NCBI GenBank assembly: GCA_029976065.1
Contig: JARKNV010000047.1
Location: forward strand, 142,573-206,572
Direction of reading: 5' to 3'
DNA from: Selenomonadales bacterium
GTDB lineage: Bacteria; Bacillota; Negativicutes; Sporomusales; UBA7701
Length of the DNA stretch: 64,000 bases
Part shown: one piece after another, positions 62,324-64,000 of the stretch
How the letters are laid out: every line of letters begins with the position of its first letter
How positions within the stretch are numbered: the stretch's first letter is position 1
The notes under the pieces: model-generated
Seen by the model: only the letters and a program-made list of their open reading frames with translations
Database searches by the model: none
Told to the model about the DNA's origin: nothing
Translations under genes and position numbers: made by a program

Positions 62324-62397
62324 CGTGGCGCCCTTGGCTGTTCCGCCCCTTGCGTCGCAACCGCGGGGCCGTCAAACTCCGGCTCCGGTGCTCCGGG
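62324..62397 (+). repeat. GC-rich cassette repeat, copy C
   Basis: Near-identical to 53678-53752 (CGTGGCGCCCTTGGCTGTTC and onward to CTCCGG), in the same position after the XRE terminator. Confidence 0.7.
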
Positions 62398-62914
62398 CGA
62401 ACGTGCCGATAAGGCTCGCTGTTTCGCCCCGCGGGCACCGGAGCCAACTGTCGTCCGTGACAGGTGGCTCCTCTCGCGGCCGTCCATGGCCGCTCGCACC
62501 CGCAAGGGGTAGGCCGCAGTTCTAGGCGCTGAAGCGCTAAGAACTTGCGCACTGCGGCGTACTCACCGCTTCACCGACGGCGCGTAACGCCCTCCGCAAA
62601 GTCGCCGTCCGTTTGCGTCCCGCAAATGGTGCCAAAGCCTTGCGTAAGTTCGATGGGCCTCGCCTCCACCATGCCAATCCCACTTGAAATGATCACAAAG
62701 ACATGGCAAGCCTCATCCGCCGGGAAGAAAACTGGTGAACGGGGCTTGTTTTTTATCGTATTTTAAAAGTGACCGTCAGAAATATACAAAGCATCTACCA
62801 AGAGTAAAGTATTTTTTATCAAATTTAAAGTGGCAAGGATAAAACTATGTTTGCAGAGTATTATCTAAATAAATCCATGATCGTTAATTAGTCTCAAGTT
62901 ATGGGGGTATGTAT
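62398..62914. other. Intergenic region, GC-rich then AT-rich, no gene seen
   Basis: To about 62740 the sequence is GC-rich with several small dyads (for example GCCGCAGTTCTAGGCGCTGA opposite a GCGCACTGCGGC block near 62550), possibly a structured RNA or remnant of the mobile cassette. After that it drops abruptly in GC into the leader of the TPR gene. Confidence 0.4.
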
Positions 62915-63973
62915 ATGCCGTTACTAGAAACTTTCATCGGAGCAGTCGCAAAGGCAACATATGACCTAGGGAAATACATAGTTACTAATATATTTAAAGA
63001 AGAAAATGAAGAACTTGTTAATATGGTTAACAAGGCTATTGATGGAGCCATAACAAAGTTTTTTGAGAAATATGGTAATCAATTTGGAGAGCCTTCGAGT
63101 TGCTTTCTCGAACGGCGAGATAATTGGGACATTATAGTTAGTGCGTGCTTTTATAGTCAAAAGTGTTTAACATGGAAGGATATTGATTCAAGAGGATTTG
63201 ATGATGCTCCTAGTGCTACCCAAGAAGCGATAGAGTTTTTTATTACGTCTTTAAAGAAAGAAATGTCAAAATCTTGGGAGTTAGATAAAATTCTTAGTGA
63301 AAAAAATTCCTACGAAAAAACGGAAGAAAAGCTAGGCACAATCTCGACAAAGCAAATAGAGTTAAAAGATGCACTGAGTAATTTCGCAGCCGAAATAACT
63401 AACTCAATAAATGACACCTCAGTTCCATTAGTAGAATTAGCAAGAGGAGGAGTAGCAGAGATATCTCAGAGTATTTCATCTAGCATTGATATATCTACAA
63501 ATTTAATTACTACGGAATATCAAGCTGAACTAAAATACGTCGAGGACTTAATTGACAATAAAAAGCCTTCAGAAGCTCTTTTGTTTTTAAGTCCACTTAA
63601 AGAACGAATATGGAATCAAGCCCAACCAATAGTAAGATTTAAGTTGTTGACGAACATGGCAGCAGCTCACTTAGCTTTGGCTAAATATGAATTGGCTGGC
63701 CCATTATTAGTTGCGGCATTACAATATCAGCCAACCGAGGAGAAAGTTATTCGTAATGCAGGATACGGATATCTTATAATGAATATGCCCGAACAGGCCA
63801 TTCAAAAAGCAAAAGAAGTATTGATTCTTAACCCAGTTAACTGTAGCGCTTATTCAATAATAGTACAAGCTACATCAATAAGGGCTGATTTAAGTACCTT
63901 GCTATCGACTATCCCTGAAGCACTTCGAAATTTGTCAGCGCCGACGATAAAATGTAGGAAAGTGGCGATATAA
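62915..63973 (+). CDS. TPR-containing protein of unknown function
   Basis: A 352-residue protein in sharply AT-rich DNA. The N-terminal half (to about 170) is helical and charged, with FFITSLKKEMSKSWELDKILSEKN followed by a coiled coil, a layout often placed before NTPase or effector domains in STAND-like defence proteins. The second half has TPR-like repeats (EYQAELKYVEDLIDNKKPSEALLFL, LTNMAAAHLALAKYELAGPLLVAAL, IRNAGYGYLIMNMPEQAIQKAKEVL). There is no NTPase motif. The end is abrupt and may be truncated. ATG 62915 has GGGGG at 7 bp; 62909 is an alternative. Function not established. Confidence 0.7.
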   Translation: MPLLETFIGAVAKATYDLGKYIVTNIFKEENEELVNMVNKAIDGAITKFFEKYGNQFGEPSSCFLERRDNWDIIVSACFYSQKCLTWKDIDSRGFDDAPSATQEAIEFFITSLKKEMSKSWELDKILSEKNSYEKTEEKLGTISTKQIELKDALSNFAAEITNSINDTSVPLVELARGGVAEISQSISSSIDISTNLITTEYQAELKYVEDLIDNKKPSEALLFLSPLKERIWNQAQPIVRFKLLTNMAAAHLALAKYELAGPLLVAALQYQPTEEKVIRNAGYGYLIMNMPEQAIQKAKEVLILNPVNCSAYSIIVQATSIRADLSTLLSTIPEALRNLSAPTIKCRKVAI

Positions 63974-64000
63974 AATTGCATATTTGCGGCGGTCGAAGAT

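Overview
The window suggests a spore-forming, diderm anaerobic Firmicute of the Negativicutes, most like Sporomusaceae. An autotransporter with a C-terminal outer-membrane barrel (40.7-44.9 kb) implies an outer membrane. DUF3231 and CBO0543 proteins are typical of spore-forming Firmicutes. An oxygen-sensitive 4-hydroxybutyryl-CoA dehydratase, rubrerythrin, phosphotransbutyrylase/butyrate kinase and many sigma-54 activators fit a fermentative anaerobe. The GC-rich core alternates with AT-rich segments (about 22-24 kb, 55-60 kb, 62.9-64 kb). This assignment is inference; no rRNA is present.

Layout. 0-5.1 kb: a sigma-54 regulon in which an MBL-fold lactonase and 4-hydroxybutyryl-CoA dehydratase could convert gamma-butyrolactone to crotonyl-CoA. 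Two -24/-12 promoters each have the same 35-bp dyad upstream. 5.4-10.7 kb: a GntR-led operon with a split UxaA-type lyase and a tripartite tricarboxylate transporter. 11-24.9 kb: housekeeping and sensory genes (paired CBO0543 proteins, rubrerythrin, chemotaxis genes, HD-GYP, V4R plus PAS/LuxR, paired DUF3231 proteins, a radical SAM protein beside a frameshifted zinc ribbon). 25-29 kb: an SLC13 permease and the buk-ptb ATP-forming pair. 29.3-40.1 kb: an IclR regulator converging on an eight-gene operon. That operon holds a complete lower meta-cleavage route (hydratase, decarboxylase, aldolase, acetaldehyde dehydrogenase) with an Old-Yellow-Enzyme-type reductase, an amidohydrolase and two transporters, but no dioxygenase.

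40.7-46.6 kb: the autotransporter, a small unknown protein, a LuxR remnant, tmRNA (tag ANEEYALAA) and smpB. 46.8-52.9 kb and 55.0-59.8 kb: two sigma-54 clusters of parallel design. Each has a PrpR-type activator, a perfect -24/-12 promoter with an upstream dyad, an amino-acid or opine-type dehydrogenase and an NhaC-like transporter. The first also has an N-acyl-D-amino-acid deacylase.

52.9-54.9 kb and 60.1-62.6 kb: a repeated cassette. It comprises a 68-72-residue protein sharing an FARGYxYxxxRYGEL core, a divergent XRE repressor, decayed serine-recombinase C-termini and a GC-rich repeat after the XRE terminator. Three copies of the small-protein/XRE pair are visible. An AT-rich gene for a TPR protein of unknown role follows. 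The cassette and the dioxygenase-free catabolic operon are the least explained parts of the window.
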